A stretch of 64,000 nt of DNA from Agromyces humatus (GTDB lineage: Bacteria > Actinomycetota > Actinomycetes > Actinomycetales > Microbacteriaceae), in contig NZ_JAJQPD010000006.1 of the NCBI RefSeq assembly GCF_021228295.1, positions 248,001 through 312,000 of the forward strand, given 5' to 3'. How positions within the stretch are numbered: the first letter of the stretch is position 1; each line of letters starts with the position of its first letter. Below, one piece after another: positions 53,431 through 61,566 of the stretch. A program made the translations under genes and the position numbers. Under the pieces are notes generated by a model. It ran no database searches. It saw only the letters and a program-made list of their open reading frames with translations, and was not told the DNA's origin.

Positions 53431-54993
53431 GTGACTGAACGCGCCCTTCCAGACCTCGAGCCACCGGGAATCGGCGAGCGTGGCATACCCGGTGACGGCA
53501 TCGTCGACTCTCCGGCCGACGCCGCCGAGCAAGACGCGGCGGTGGTCGCTCACCAGCCCGACCACGGTGCCCGCAACAACCGCGTCATCTGGCTGCTGCT
53601 CGGCGCCACGTTCGTCGTCTTCCTCAATGAGACGATCATGGGCGTCGCGATCCCGCACCTCGTCACCGACCTCGACATCACGCTCTCACAGGCCCAGTGG
53701 CTCACCACCGCATTCATGCTCACGATGGCGGTCGTGATCCCGATCACGGGCTTCCTCCTGCAGCGCATCGCCACGCGACCCGTGTTCATCACGGCGATGA
53801 GCCTGTTCTCGGCCGGCACCCTGCTGGCGGCGCTCGCGCCCGGCTTCGAGGTGCTGCTGCTCGCACGTGTCGTGCAAGCCACCGGCACCGCCATCATGAT
53901 GCCGCTGCTCATGACGACCCTCATGACCTTGGTCGCACCGTCCGATCGGGGCCGGTTCATGGGTCGCGTCTCGATCGTGATGTCGGTGGCCCCCGCGATC
54001 GGGCCGACGATCTCGGGCCTCATCCTGAGCTTCCTGTCGTGGCGGTACATGTTCTGGCTCGTGCTGCCGATCGCGCTCGTGATGCTCGTCATCGGCATCC
54101 GCCGCGTCGAGAACGTGAGCGAGACCCGCGTACTGCCCATCGACGTGTTCTCGGTCATCCTGTCGGCATTCGGCTTCGGCGGGCTCGTCTACGGCCTCAG
54201 CCTCGTGGGCGGCGTCGTCAGCGGGCGCTCGGCGCCCGACGCACCGGCCATGTGGATCGCACTCGCGATCGGCATCGTCGGCATCCTCGCGTTCGTCGGT
54301 CGGCAGTTGCTGCTGCAGCGCAGCGACCGGGCACTGCTCGACCTGCGCACGTTCCGCTCGCGCAACTTCTCGGTGTCGGTCGCGCTCATGGTCGTGATGA
54401 TGGCCGCGCTGTTCGGCACCATCATCCTGCTGCCGATCTACCTGCAGAACGTGCTCGGGCTCGACCCGCTCTTCACCGGCCTGCTGCTGCTGCCGGGCGG
54501 GCTCATCATGGGCCTGTTCGGCCCCACCGTCGGCCGGCTCTACGACCGTTTCGGGCCAACGCCGCTGCTGGTGCCCGGCAGCATCGGGGTCGCCGCGGTG
54601 CTGTGGTCGCTCACCATGGTCACCGAGTACACCCCGCCCTACATGATCCTCGTCGCGCACGTCGTGATGTCGACCGCGCTCGCCTTCATGTTCACGCCGC
54701 TGTTCACGTCGGCGCTCGGGTCGGTCGAGCCGCGACTGTACTCGCACGGCTCAGCGATCGTCGGCACGGTGCAGCAGGTGGCCGGCGCAGCCGGAACCGC
54801 GTTGTTCATCACGGTCATGACCGCGCGCACCGCGACCGAGTCGGCTGCGGGAACCACCGCCCTGGCCGCCGAGGCGGCGGGCATCCGCACCGCGTTCCTC
54901 GTCGGCGCGATCCTCTCGATCTCGGCCATCGTCGGCGCGTTCCTCGTGCGCAAGCCAGCCGACATGTCGCACGACGCGCCAGTCGCTCACTAG
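53431..54993 (+). CDS. DHA2-type MFS drug efflux transporter
   Basis: The 520-residue protein has an N-terminal cytoplasmic leader of about 50 residues and then about 14 hydrophobic helices. Diagnostic pieces are VIWLLLGATFVVFLNETIMGVAIPHLVTDLDITLSQAQWLTTAFMLTMAVVIPITGFLLQRIATR (helices 1-2 with the family motif), LLARVVQATGTAIMMPLLMTTLMTLV and MSVAPAIGPTISGLILSFLSWRYMFWLVLP (motif C region). It should export drugs or other small molecules with proton antiport. GTG 53431 was chosen; the upstream frame has no coding character. The ribosome site is weak (CCTCTTCC). Confidence 0.88.
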   Translation: MTERALPDLEPPGIGERGIPGDGIVDSPADAAEQDAAVVAHQPDHGARNNRVIWLLLGATFVVFLNETIMGVAIPHLVTDLDITLSQAQWLTTAFMLTMAVVIPITGFLLQRIATRPVFITAMSLFSAGTLLAALAPGFEVLLLARVVQATGTAIMMPLLMTTLMTLVAPSDRGRFMGRVSIVMSVAPAIGPTISGLILSFLSWRYMFWLVLPIALVMLVIGIRRVENVSETRVLPIDVFSVILSAFGFGGLVYGLSLVGGVVSGRSAPDAPAMWIALAIGIVGILAFVGRQLLLQRSDRALLDLRTFRSRNFSVSVALMVVMMAALFGTIILLPIYLQNVLGLDPLFTGLLLLPGGLIMGLFGPTVGRLYDRFGPTPLLVPGSIGVAAVLWSLTMVTEYTPPYMILVAHVVMSTALAFMFTPLFTSALGSVEPRLYSHGSAIVGTVQQVAGAAGTALFITVMTARTATESAAGTTALAAEAAGIRTAFLVGAILSISAIVGAFLVRKPADMSHDAPVAH

Positions 54994-55004
54994 TCCGCAG
55001 CGCG

Positions 55005-55049
55005 GATGACCGAGGGCGAGGGAGCACTGCTCCCTCGTCCTCGATCATC
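55005..55049. terminator. Hairpin between convergent efflux and VWA genes
   Basis: GATGACCGAGGGCGAGGGAGCA and its near-inverse ending CTCGATCATC form an approximately 21-bp stem with two mismatches. It lies between the stops at 54993 and 55074. Confidence 0.75.
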
Positions 55050-55073
55050 TTGGTGAGCGGTCGGCCCGTGGAC

Positions 55074-56783
55074 TCAGCCGCAGTTCGGCCGACAGGTGCG
55101 CTGCGAGAGCGCGTCGACGAGCACGATGCCGAGGTCTTCAGGCTTCGAGGCCGAGTACGCGGCACCCTTGGTGACCTGCGCGATCTGCTGCATCGCCGCG
55201 AGGTCAGTGTCGGGTCCGAAGCCGATCATGATCACCGGCACGGGCTTGGCAGGATCGTCCATCTTCTTGAGCTCGGCCAGCAACGCATCGAGGGCGATGC
55301 CGTTCTCATCCTCGTTCCTGCCGTCGGTGATGAGCAGCACCGAGTTGACCTTCTCGGGGTCGTAGCTCTCGCGCACGCGCTTGACGGCCGCGAGGGTCGA
55401 GTCGTAGAGGCCGGTGGCTCCACCGAGTCGCTCAGGCAGCGACTGGATGATCCCCGCGATCTGCTGGGTGTGCGCCGTGTCGGCCAGCGGCGCGATCGGC
55501 GCGAGGTCTTCGTAGTCGAGTTCGCCGTTGCGAGCGGTCGAGAAGACCCACACACCGAGTTCGACCTCACCCGAGAACTTCTGCATCGCGCCGACCGCGG
55601 CCTGCTGGAAGATGTCGATACGACGCAGCCCGTTCTCGGCCGGTTCCTCCATCGAGCCAGACACGTCGATGACGGCGAGCATGCGCGAACGCAACGTGAG
55701 CACGCCCCACGCACGCAGGATCTCGAGCTGCGCGGCGCCGTCGAGGACCGCCTCGGCCGCGGGGGCCTCGGCGCTGATGCCGGCGAGGTCGAGCGTGCCG
55801 GAGCCGTCTGGGGCGCGGAAACCGGCGGCCGTGAGTGCCTCGGTGTCGTCGCGGATCGCCGCTTCGAAGTCGGCGAGCAGCTCGACCCTGGTCTTGACCC
55901 CCTCGGCTTCGGGCTCGGGCGTCGCGGTCTGCTTCGACGACGCAGCCTCGGGCAGCGCCAGGAACGGATAGTCGAGCGCGACGGTGCCATCGGTCGGGTA
56001 GGCGGCCACGAGCGGTTCGCTCTGCTCTTCATCGTTGTAGGCGGCGACCTGCGCCTCGCTCGTGATGACGATCGTCGGAGCGTCGCTGGCGCCGAGCGCG
56101 CCGAGCGCGGCGGTCGTCGACGCGGGGATCGACTTGCCGAGCGCGATCATCGCACCCGCGAACTGGCGCGGGTCGTCGGGTGACGAGTGGCCGCGGAGGG
56201 CGTACAGGCCGGCGAGGCTCGCAGCGGATGCCTCGGGGTCGGGCAGGATCGTCGGCAGGGCGCCGCCGAGCACTCTGGTCCAGCTCACCGGTTCGCTCGC
56301 GAGCTCGGTCGCCTTCGTCGCCGCGGCGGCGAACACCACGGGCGACGAAGCGATCCCGTCGCGCACCTCCACCTCGGGAGCGGTCTGCCCGAGCGACGTC
56401 GCGGTCGCGTTCATGCGGTCGAGCCACACGCTCGACTCGGGCACCCAGGCGTCGGCGGCGGCGTTGCCCGAGGCGAACACCGCGGCCGTGTCGGCCGAGT
56501 CCTGCGCGGTGATCTCGGTCGCCACGCAGTCGCCTGAGGCCGCGTCGAAGTCCGTCGCGATCTCGGCGAGCGCCGGCGCGATGGTGGGATCGGCCACGAC
56601 GACGAGTTCCTGGGGTTCGGAGCATCCGCCGTCTGCAGACGCGAACAGCGGGTTCAGGTGACCGCCGACCCAGAGGTAGACCCCCGAACCGACGAGGGCG
56701 ACGACCGCGACCGCCCCGATGATGGACATGACGATTCGGCGGCGCGGCATCGACGCCGGCGCCGCGACGGTATGACGTCCCAC
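55074..56783 (-). CDS. Membrane-anchored solute-binding / VWA fusion protein
   Basis: The 569-residue protein has one N-terminal helix (VMSIIGAVAVVALVGSGVYLWVG). An extracellular SBP_bac_11-like (ABC-type substrate-binding) domain follows (about 55-330; ELVVVADPTIAPALAEIATDFDAASG, WVPESSVWLDRM). The VWA domain (about 365-560) has a full MIDAS: DVSGSMEE, GATGLYDST and LLITDGRNEDENG. It is likely displayed on the cell surface with metal-dependent binding of a partner. Ligand and partner are unknown. GTG 56783 is preceded by TTGGAGAGCCC. It ends RTCRPNCG, with two Cys perhaps linked. Confidence 0.85.
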   Translation of the reverse strand: MGRHTVAAPASMPRRRIVMSIIGAVAVVALVGSGVYLWVGGHLNPLFASADGGCSEPQELVVVADPTIAPALAEIATDFDAASGDCVATEITAQDSADTAAVFASGNAAADAWVPESSVWLDRMNATATSLGQTAPEVEVRDGIASSPVVFAAAATKATELASEPVSWTRVLGGALPTILPDPEASAASLAGLYALRGHSSPDDPRQFAGAMIALGKSIPASTTAALGALGASDAPTIVITSEAQVAAYNDEEQSEPLVAAYPTDGTVALDYPFLALPEAASSKQTATPEPEAEGVKTRVELLADFEAAIRDDTEALTAAGFRAPDGSGTLDLAGISAEAPAAEAVLDGAAQLEILRAWGVLTLRSRMLAVIDVSGSMEEPAENGLRRIDIFQQAAVGAMQKFSGEVELGVWVFSTARNGELDYEDLAPIAPLADTAHTQQIAGIIQSLPERLGGATGLYDSTLAAVKRVRESYDPEKVNSVLLITDGRNEDENGIALDALLAELKKMDDPAKPVPVIMIGFGPDTDLAAMQQIAQVTKGAAYSASKPEDLGIVLVDALSQRTCRPNCG

Positions 56784-57291
56784 GGGCTCTCCAAGCCGGC
56801 GGGGCGGGGGCCCGCCGAATCCTTGTTCGGGTTCCCCCGCTCGGGGGAAGGATTCGTTCAGTGTAGGCGACGCTGCTGATTACGCGAATTTCGCTCGCTA
56901 CTTGGCAGTGTTCCACAACACCTCTCGACCATCGCCTCGTCGCGTTGGCGTTGAGCGACAAACGCGGCGCGCGGAGCGACAGGGGCGTGACGTGGTGAGG
57001 CCGGGCGGTCCCCGCCGCCCGGCCTCGTCCCCCACCTGCGCGACCTCTCCCTCAGCCGTCGCGCAGGCGCTCTGTCGACGGCATGCGACCCGACTGCATG
57101 CGGCCTGTTGCCGCCCGTGCCGCGTGCTCGTGGATACGACCGTAGGCACCCTCCTGAGACCGCGACAAGGGGTTGACGAACCCGGTGTCGCGCACTATCA
57201 CCCGCGCATCCGTCTGAAGGCTGGCCGTCGAGTGGGCCGCGTGCGAGCATGGAATCACCGGATGGTCCCGAACTCGACGGCCGGTCAACTC
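56784..57291. other. Long gap between divergent genes, with hairpin
   Basis: The first 75 bases belong to the VWA gene leader. At 56817-56855 GAATCC and TTCCCCCG pair with CGGGGGAA and GGATTC, forming a two-step hairpin. TACACT on the minus strand at about 56860 is a possible -10 box. The rest (56900-57260) has no frame with family signatures on either strand and no repeats that I recognise. Confidence 0.45.
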
Positions 57292-57942
57292 ATGGACCAC
57301 TTCACCGACAGGGCTGACGCAGGCAGGCGTCTCGCCGCCCGCCTGATCGACATCGATGCGCCCGATCCGGTCGTGCTCGGACTCCCCCGAGGAGGCGTCC
57401 CGGTTGCCGCGCCGGTCGCGGTCGCGCTCGGTGCCCCGCTCGACGTGCTGGTCGTGCGCAAGCTCGGCGTGCCCGGGCAGCCCGAGCTCGCGTTGGGCGC
57501 GATCGGCGAACAGGGCGCGCGGGTGCTGAACGACGACATCATCTCCCACGTGCGGCTCAGGCCCGGCGCGCTCGCCACGATCGAGCAGCGCGAGCGCGAG
57601 GAACTCGAGGCCCGGGTCATCCGGTTCCGCGGAGCGGCGGGCCCAGTCGATCTCGCGGGTCGCACCGCGGTGATCGTCGACGACGGCATCGCGACGGGTG
57701 CGACGATGCGCGTCGCCTGCCTCGTCGCGCACGCGAGAGGCGCGAGACGCATCATCGTGGCGACGCCGGTCGGCGCGCCCGAGAGCATCGGAGAGATCGC
57801 GTCGATGCCGGAGGTCGACGAGGTGATCTGCCTGTCGGCACCGCCCGGGTTCATGGCCGTCGGCATGCACTACCTCGACTTCGCGCAGACCCCCGACGCG
57901 CAGGTCGCCGCCCTGCTGGCGGCGGCGCGTTCAGCGGGCTGA
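57292..57942 (+). CDS. Phosphoribosyltransferase family protein
   Basis: The 216-residue type I PRTase-fold protein has VVLGLPRGGVPVAAPVAVALGAPLDVLVVRKLGVPGQPELALGAIGEQG at residues 24-75 and the PRPP-binding motif TAVIVDDGIATGATMRVACLVA (about 125). These proteins are often annotated as predicted phosphoribosyltransferases; the base substrate is unknown. Two ATGs are possible, 57262 and 57292. The second gives the usual short N-terminus (DHFTDRADAGRRLAARL), but neither has a good ribosome site. The 3' end overlaps the PrmC-like gene by 12 bases. Confidence 0.82.
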   Translation: MDHFTDRADAGRRLAARLIDIDAPDPVVLGLPRGGVPVAAPVAVALGAPLDVLVVRKLGVPGQPELALGAIGEQGARVLNDDIISHVRLRPGALATIEQREREELEARVIRFRGAAGPVDLAGRTAVIVDDGIATGATMRVACLVAHARGARRIIVATPVGAPESIGEIASMPEVDEVICLSAPPGFMAVGMHYLDFAQTPDAQVAALLAAARSAG

Positions 57943-58731
57943 AGGTGCTTCCCCGACGACGATCGTGCCGTCGTCTTCGTCGTTCATGACGCGCGGCGCG
58001 AGTCCGCCCTCTCGCATGAGGTCGGCCGCGGTGCTCGCCTGCCGCTCGCTGGTCTCGATGAGCAGCATCCCGCCGGGTGCGAGCCATCGAGCAGCGGATG
58101 CCACGACACGGCGATGCACGTCGAGTCCGTCGCCGCCACCGTCGAGCGCGACTCGTGCCTCGTGCTCGCGCGCCTCCGGAGGCATGAGCGCGATCTCGTC
58201 GGTGGGAACGTACGGTGCGTTCACGGCGAGCACGTCGACACGCCCCCGCAGGTCGTCGGGGAGGGCGTCGTAGAGATCGCCCTCGAACACCCGCGCGCCG
58301 CGTGGCTCGAGATTCCGTCGCGCAGCACGAACGGCCGCCGCATCGACGTCGGCGGCGACGAGGTCGATCGGGCCCGCGACATCCGCGAGCATCGCGCCGA
58401 TCGCGCCGATGCCGCAGCACAGGTCGACGACGACGGGCGGCGCCCCGCGCTGCGAGTCCGCCCGGTCGCGCACGAACTGCGCCGCAACTGCTGCGAGGAA
58501 CTCGGTGCGATGGCGGGGCACGAACACACCGGGTTCGAGGTGCAGGCGCAGCCCGCCGAATTCCGCCCATCCGAGCACCTGCTCGAGCGGCTCGCCCGCG
58601 ACTCGGCGCGCGACGAGCGCTTCGAGCGCGTCGGAATCGTCGGTCGCTTCGAGCAGCAGGCGTGCCTCGTCTTCGGCGAAGACGCATCCGGCCGCCCGCA
58701 GTCCGAGCACGAGATCGGCTTCAACACGCAT
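57931..58731 (-). CDS. PrmC-like protein N5-glutamine methyltransferase (putative)
   Basis: The 266-residue protein has an N-terminal helical domain (DLVLGLRAAGCVFAEDEARLLLEAT..., LVARRVAGEPLEQVLGWAEFGGLRLHLEPGVFVPRHRTEFL), like release-factor methyltransferase HemK/PrmC. A class I SAM domain follows (VVVDLCCGIGAIGAMLAD) and NAPYVPTDEIALMPPEAREHE. The catalytic NPPY of PrmC is NAPY here, marking the actinobacterial PrmC-related subfamily whose substrate is unproven. ATG 58731 is 6 nt behind TACGAT and is preferred over the GTG one codon earlier. Confidence 0.87.
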   Translation of the reverse strand: MRVEADLVLGLRAAGCVFAEDEARLLLEATDDSDALEALVARRVAGEPLEQVLGWAEFGGLRLHLEPGVFVPRHRTEFLAAVAAQFVRDRADSQRGAPPVVVDLCCGIGAIGAMLADVAGPIDLVAADVDAAAVRAARRNLEPRGARVFEGDLYDALPDDLRGRVDVLAVNAPYVPTDEIALMPPEAREHEARVALDGGGDGLDVHRRVVASAARWLAPGGMLLIETSERQASTAADLMREGGLAPRVMNDEDDGTIVVGEAPSAR

Positions 58732-58737
58732 CACAGC

Positions 58738-58743
58738 ATCGTA
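58738..58743 (-). promoter_or_regulatory. -10 box of PrmC-like gene (leaderless)
   Basis: TACGAT on the minus strand, 6 nt before ATG 58731. Confidence 0.5.
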
Positions 58744-58792
58744 TGACGCGCGGCGGTCGAGCTACCGCTCGACCGAACTCTCGACGTGCGGC

Positions 58793-59278
58793 TCAGGCGT
58801 CGGCGGACGGGCCCGCGAGGAGGCCGCGTACCTCTGCCCCGAACGCATCGACCGGTCCGTCGACCGTGATGCCCGGTGCCACGGCCGTGATCGGCAAGAC
58901 CGCGACAGGCGGGACCGGCGCGCCCCATTCGGCACGCCAATCACTGATCTGCGCCGATGAGGCGGCGAAGACGATGCGCCCGAGGCCGACCCACGCGTGC
59001 GCCGCCGCGCACATCGGGCAGTGCTCGCCCGAGGTGTACACGGTCGCGATGGCACGTTCCGCGGGCGTGAGGTGCACCGCAGCCCAACGGGCGATCTCGA
59101 ACTCGGGATGCCGGGTCGGGTCGCCGGTGGACTGCTCGCGATTGCGATCAGCGAACCGTTCGACGCCGTCGGCATCGACGAGCACCGAGCCGAAGGCGCC
59201 GTCGCCGGCGGCTGCTGCTTCGGCAGCGAGGTCGACGGCGCGGCGCAGATGTCTGAGGTCCTGCTCGGAGACGGTCAT
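58793..59278 (-). CDS. Cytidine/deoxycytidylate-deaminase-fold nucleoside deaminase
   Basis: The 161-residue zinc hydrolase has HPEFEIARWAA (zinc His and catalytic Glu) and TVYTSGEHCPMCAAAHAWVGLGRIVFAASS (PCxxC zinc cysteines). The long C-terminal part and EHCPMC motif resemble guanine deaminase and related nucleoside deaminases more than TadA. The substrate is not fixed. ATG 59278 is 7 nt behind a CAGACT box. It is a single gene, in the same direction as the PrmC-like gene after 61 bases. Confidence 0.87.
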   Translation of the reverse strand: MTVSEQDLRHLRRAVDLAAEAAAAGDGAFGSVLVDADGVERFADRNREQSTGDPTRHPEFEIARWAAVHLTPAERAIATVYTSGEHCPMCAAAHAWVGLGRIVFAASSAQISDWRAEWGAPVPPVAVLPITAVAPGITVDGPVDAFGAEVRGLLAGPSADA

Positions 59279-59285
59279 GGGTTGA

Positions 59286-59291
59286 AGTCTG
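59286..59291 (-). promoter_or_regulatory. -10-like box of deaminase gene (leaderless)
   Basis: CAGACT on the minus strand, 7 nt before ATG 59278. Confidence 0.35.
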
Positions 59292-59425
59292 CCGCACCCC
59301 GCGAACCGCCGGGTCGCATACGGCGACGGCATAGTGCCCTACTCATGGTCGTTTGGCAAGGCATTGCGCCCAGCGATCTCACACGCTTGGCTGGGTTGAA
59401 TCCCAACCCGAGGAGGCGGTTCACC

Positions 59426-59959
59426 GTGGATACGAGCACGATCGTCTGGATCATCATCGCCGTCGCCGTCGTCATCGCGATCATCGTCATCGCCATGCTG
59501 ATCACCAGCCGCCGGCGCCGCGAGGCGAGGCTGGAGGCCGAGCGCCGCAAGGCGGCCGACCTGCGCCAGACCGCGTACGAATCCGATGTCGAGCGGCGTG
59601 AACGCGAGGCCGACGCCGCGAGTGCTGCCGCCGCGGCGAAGCAGGCCGAGGCCGAGGCGATGCAGGCCAAGCTCGATGCGGAGCGGCTGACGCGGGAGAG
59701 CGCGTCGCATCGCACCGACGCCCAACAGCTCCGTACCGAGACCGACGCGCGGTTGACCAAGGCCGACGAGGTCGACCCCGACGTGGGCACCGACGAGACC
59801 ACCGCCGCCCGTGAACAGGCTGCGCACGACTCGGAACCCACGCGGCGCGACCGGCGCGACGGGGTCGCCCAGGAACCCGTCGCCCAGGAACCCGTCGCCC
59901 AGGAACCCGTACGCGGCGCGGCGCCGCGCCCTGACGCGGACTCGGGTCAACGTATCTGA
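59426..59959 (+). CDS. Single-pass membrane coiled-coil protein
   Basis: The 177-residue protein has a very hydrophobic N-terminal helix (TIVWIIIAVAVVIAIIVIAMLIT). A long charged coiled coil follows (RRRREARLEAERRKAADLRQTAYESDVERREREADAASAAAAAKQAEAEAMQAKLDAERL). The disordered tail contains three exact copies of VAQEP. It is similar in style to actinobacterial envelope scaffold proteins, but I know no function. The GTG 59426 start is well supported by AGGAGG 9 nt upstream. A hairpin follows its stop. Confidence 0.75.
   Translation: MDTSTIVWIIIAVAVVIAIIVIAMLITSRRRREARLEAERRKAADLRQTAYESDVERREREADAASAAAAAKQAEAEAMQAKLDAERLTRESASHRTDAQQLRTETDARLTKADEVDPDVGTDETTAAREQAAHDSEPTRRDRRDGVAQEPVAQEPVAQEPVRGAAPRPDADSGQRI
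59864..59908 (+). repeat. Three exact 15-bp tandem repeats in coding sequence
   Basis: GTCGCCCAGGAACCC repeats three times without change, encoding VAQEP x3 in the tail of the coiled-coil protein. Perfect identity at synonymous sites points to recent expansion. Confidence 0.95.
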
Positions 59960-59978
59960 GACGGCGCTGTCTGAGACG

Positions 59979-60017
59979 GCGCGCGGTGCCGGCGACCCCA
60001 TGGCCGGCACCCCGCGC
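59979..60017. terminator. Hairpin between convergent genes
   Basis: GCGCGCGGTGCCGGC (59979-59993) pairs with GCCGGCACCCCGCGC (60003-60017) with one mismatch around a 9-nt loop. It lies between the coiled-coil gene and the first glycosylase gene. Confidence 0.75.
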
Positions 60018-60107
60018 CTCGCCTCATGCGGTTCACTCGAGCGCGATCACCGAGTCGAGCGTCGCGTCGTCGAGTGAGCGACGCCGCCCCGGCTCATGCC
60101 CGGCCGG

Positions 60108-60968
60108 TCATTTCAGCAGACGTGAGAGCACTCGGTCTGCGAGCGGCTTGCCGCCCGTCTGGCACGTCGGGCAGTACTGGAACGTCGAGTCGGCGAAGAT
60201 GACCTCGCGCACGGTGTCGCCGCACACGGGGCACGTCTGGCCGGTGCGCCCGTGCACCTGCATATGGCTGCGCTTGTTGTCTTTCAGCTCGTCGGGTCGC
60301 TTGCCGGATGCCTCGGCGATCGCCACTTCGAGGGTGCCGCGCATCGCGTGGTACAGGTTCTCGACGTCGTCGGGGCCGAGCTTCGCGGCGAGCGCGTACG
60401 GCGACATCTTCGCGGTGTGCAGGATCTCGTCGGAGTACGCGTTGCCGACCCCTGCGAAGACCGACTGATCGCGCAGCAGCCCCTTGATACGAGTGCGGCG
60501 GTCGCGCAGGATCTCGGCGAAGTCGGCGAGTGAGAAGTCGGCGGAGGTGGGGTCGGGACCGAGCCTGGCGACGCCGGGGATCTCGGCCGGGTCGCGCACG
60601 ACGTACACCGCGAGCGACTTCTTGGTGCCCGCCTCGGTGAGGTCGAACCCCGAGCCGTCGTCGAGCCGTACCCTCAGTGCGATCGGCGACTTGCCCGGCT
60701 TGATGAGCGTCTTCGGCACCTCGTCGTACCAGCGCAACCATCCGGCGCGCGCGAGGTGGAACACGAGATGCAGACCCGCCGCATCGAGGTCGATGAACTT
60801 GCCGTGCCGATGTGCCGCGACGATCTGACGGCCTGCGAGATCGGTGAGCGGCGGCTCGAAGGTCTTCAACGCCGCGATCGCCGCGACGCTCGCCGACGCG
60901 ATGGATCGCCCGACGGCGAACTCGCGCAGGTATCGCGTGAGCGCTTCGACCTCGGGAAGTTCGGGCAC
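60108..60968 (-). CDS. Fpg/Nei family DNA glycosylase / AP lyase
   Basis: The 286-residue base-excision repair enzyme starts with PELPEVEALTRYLREFAVG after the GTG. This exposes the catalytic Pro and keeps the essential Glu. It has RHGKFIDLDAAGLHLVFHLARAGWLRW (conserved Lys), the H2TH region (LRDQSVFAGVGNAYSDEILHTAKMSP) and a C-terminal zinc finger CPVC...YCPTCQ. It removes oxidised bases and cleaves abasic sites. The GTG 60968 start is required by the mechanism and has GGGGGA upstream, 6 nt behind GACGAT. Confidence 0.93.
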   Translation of the reverse strand: MPELPEVEALTRYLREFAVGRSIASASVAAIAALKTFEPPLTDLAGRQIVAAHRHGKFIDLDAAGLHLVFHLARAGWLRWYDEVPKTLIKPGKSPIALRVRLDDGSGFDLTEAGTKKSLAVYVVRDPAEIPGVARLGPDPTSADFSLADFAEILRDRRTRIKGLLRDQSVFAGVGNAYSDEILHTAKMSPYALAAKLGPDDVENLYHAMRGTLEVAIAEASGKRPDELKDNKRSHMQVHGRTGQTCPVCGDTVREVIFADSTFQYCPTCQTGGKPLADRVLSRLLK

Positions 60969-60974
60969 TCCCCC

Positions 60975-60980
60975 ATCGTC
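60975..60980 (-). promoter_or_regulatory. -10-like box of first Fpg/Nei gene (leaderless)
   Basis: GACGAT on the minus strand, 6 nt before GTG 60968. The intervening GGGGGA could also serve as a ribosome site if transcription starts further upstream. Confidence 0.35.
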
Positions 60981-61187
60981 GCACCGGCCGACGACATCTG
61001 TGAATGAAACCGCAGCAGTCACCTGGTTCGGAGCCCGAGATCGCCGATGTCGAGGCCTACGACTCAGCTCACACCATGTTCACGTTTCCCGCGGCACTCG
61101 AGATCTCCCACGACGGCAGGCTCAGCCCGCCCGAGTATGAGCAGCATGATCGACGACGCCGCCTGTCTCGACGCAGCGAACTGAGAA

Positions 61188-61193
61188 TAGGGT
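61188..61193 (+). promoter_or_regulatory. -10 box of DUF4180 gene (leaderless)
   Basis: TAGGGT, 6 nt before ATG 61200. The 230 bases between this gene and the glycosylase start contain no recognised frame. Confidence 0.45.
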
Positions 61194-61199
61194 CGAGCC

Positions 61200-61565
61200 A
61201 TGCGCATCGATGAGAGCACCGGCATCCGGGTCCTTCACCTCACGACCGAAGGAGCCCCGATCTCGACACCAGACGACGCGACCGACCTCATCGGCGACGC
61301 CTGGGCTCATCACGCCGAGCTCGTCGCGGTTCCCGTCGAACGACTCGACCCCGAGTTCTTCGACCTCAGCACCGGCATTGCGGGCGAGATCACCCAGAAG
61401 CTCGTCAACTACCGCCTGCGCCTCGCGATCGTCGGAGACATCGCCACGCGCGTCGACGCGAGCACGGCACTGCACGACTACGTGTGGGAATCGAACCGCG
61501 GAACACAGGTGTGGTTCGTCGCCGATGAAGCCGCGCTCGAGGAGAAGCTCGCAAGACGGCGCTGA
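61200..61565 (+). CDS. DUF4180 domain protein
   Basis: The 121-residue single-domain protein matches the DUF4180 pattern: GIRVLHLTTEGAPISTPDDATDLIGDAWAHHAELVAVPVERLDPEFFDLSTGIAGEITQKLVNYRLRLAIVGDIA, then VWESNRGTQVWFVADEAALEEKL. These are found widely as small alpha/beta proteins with no established role. It stands alone between DNA glycosylase and M23 peptidase genes on the other strand. Its stop is directly adjacent to the peptidase stop (one base between). Confidence 0.88.
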   Translation: MRIDESTGIRVLHLTTEGAPISTPDDATDLIGDAWAHHAELVAVPVERLDPEFFDLSTGIAGEITQKLVNYRLRLAIVGDIATRVDASTALHDYVWESNRGTQVWFVADEAALEEKLARRR

Positions 61566-61566
61566 C

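Noticed and set aside
61004-61213. 69-codon plus-strand frame upstream of the DUF4180 gene
   Set aside because: It overlaps the DUF4180 promoter and start, lacks a ribosome site and family signature, and reads as non-coding.
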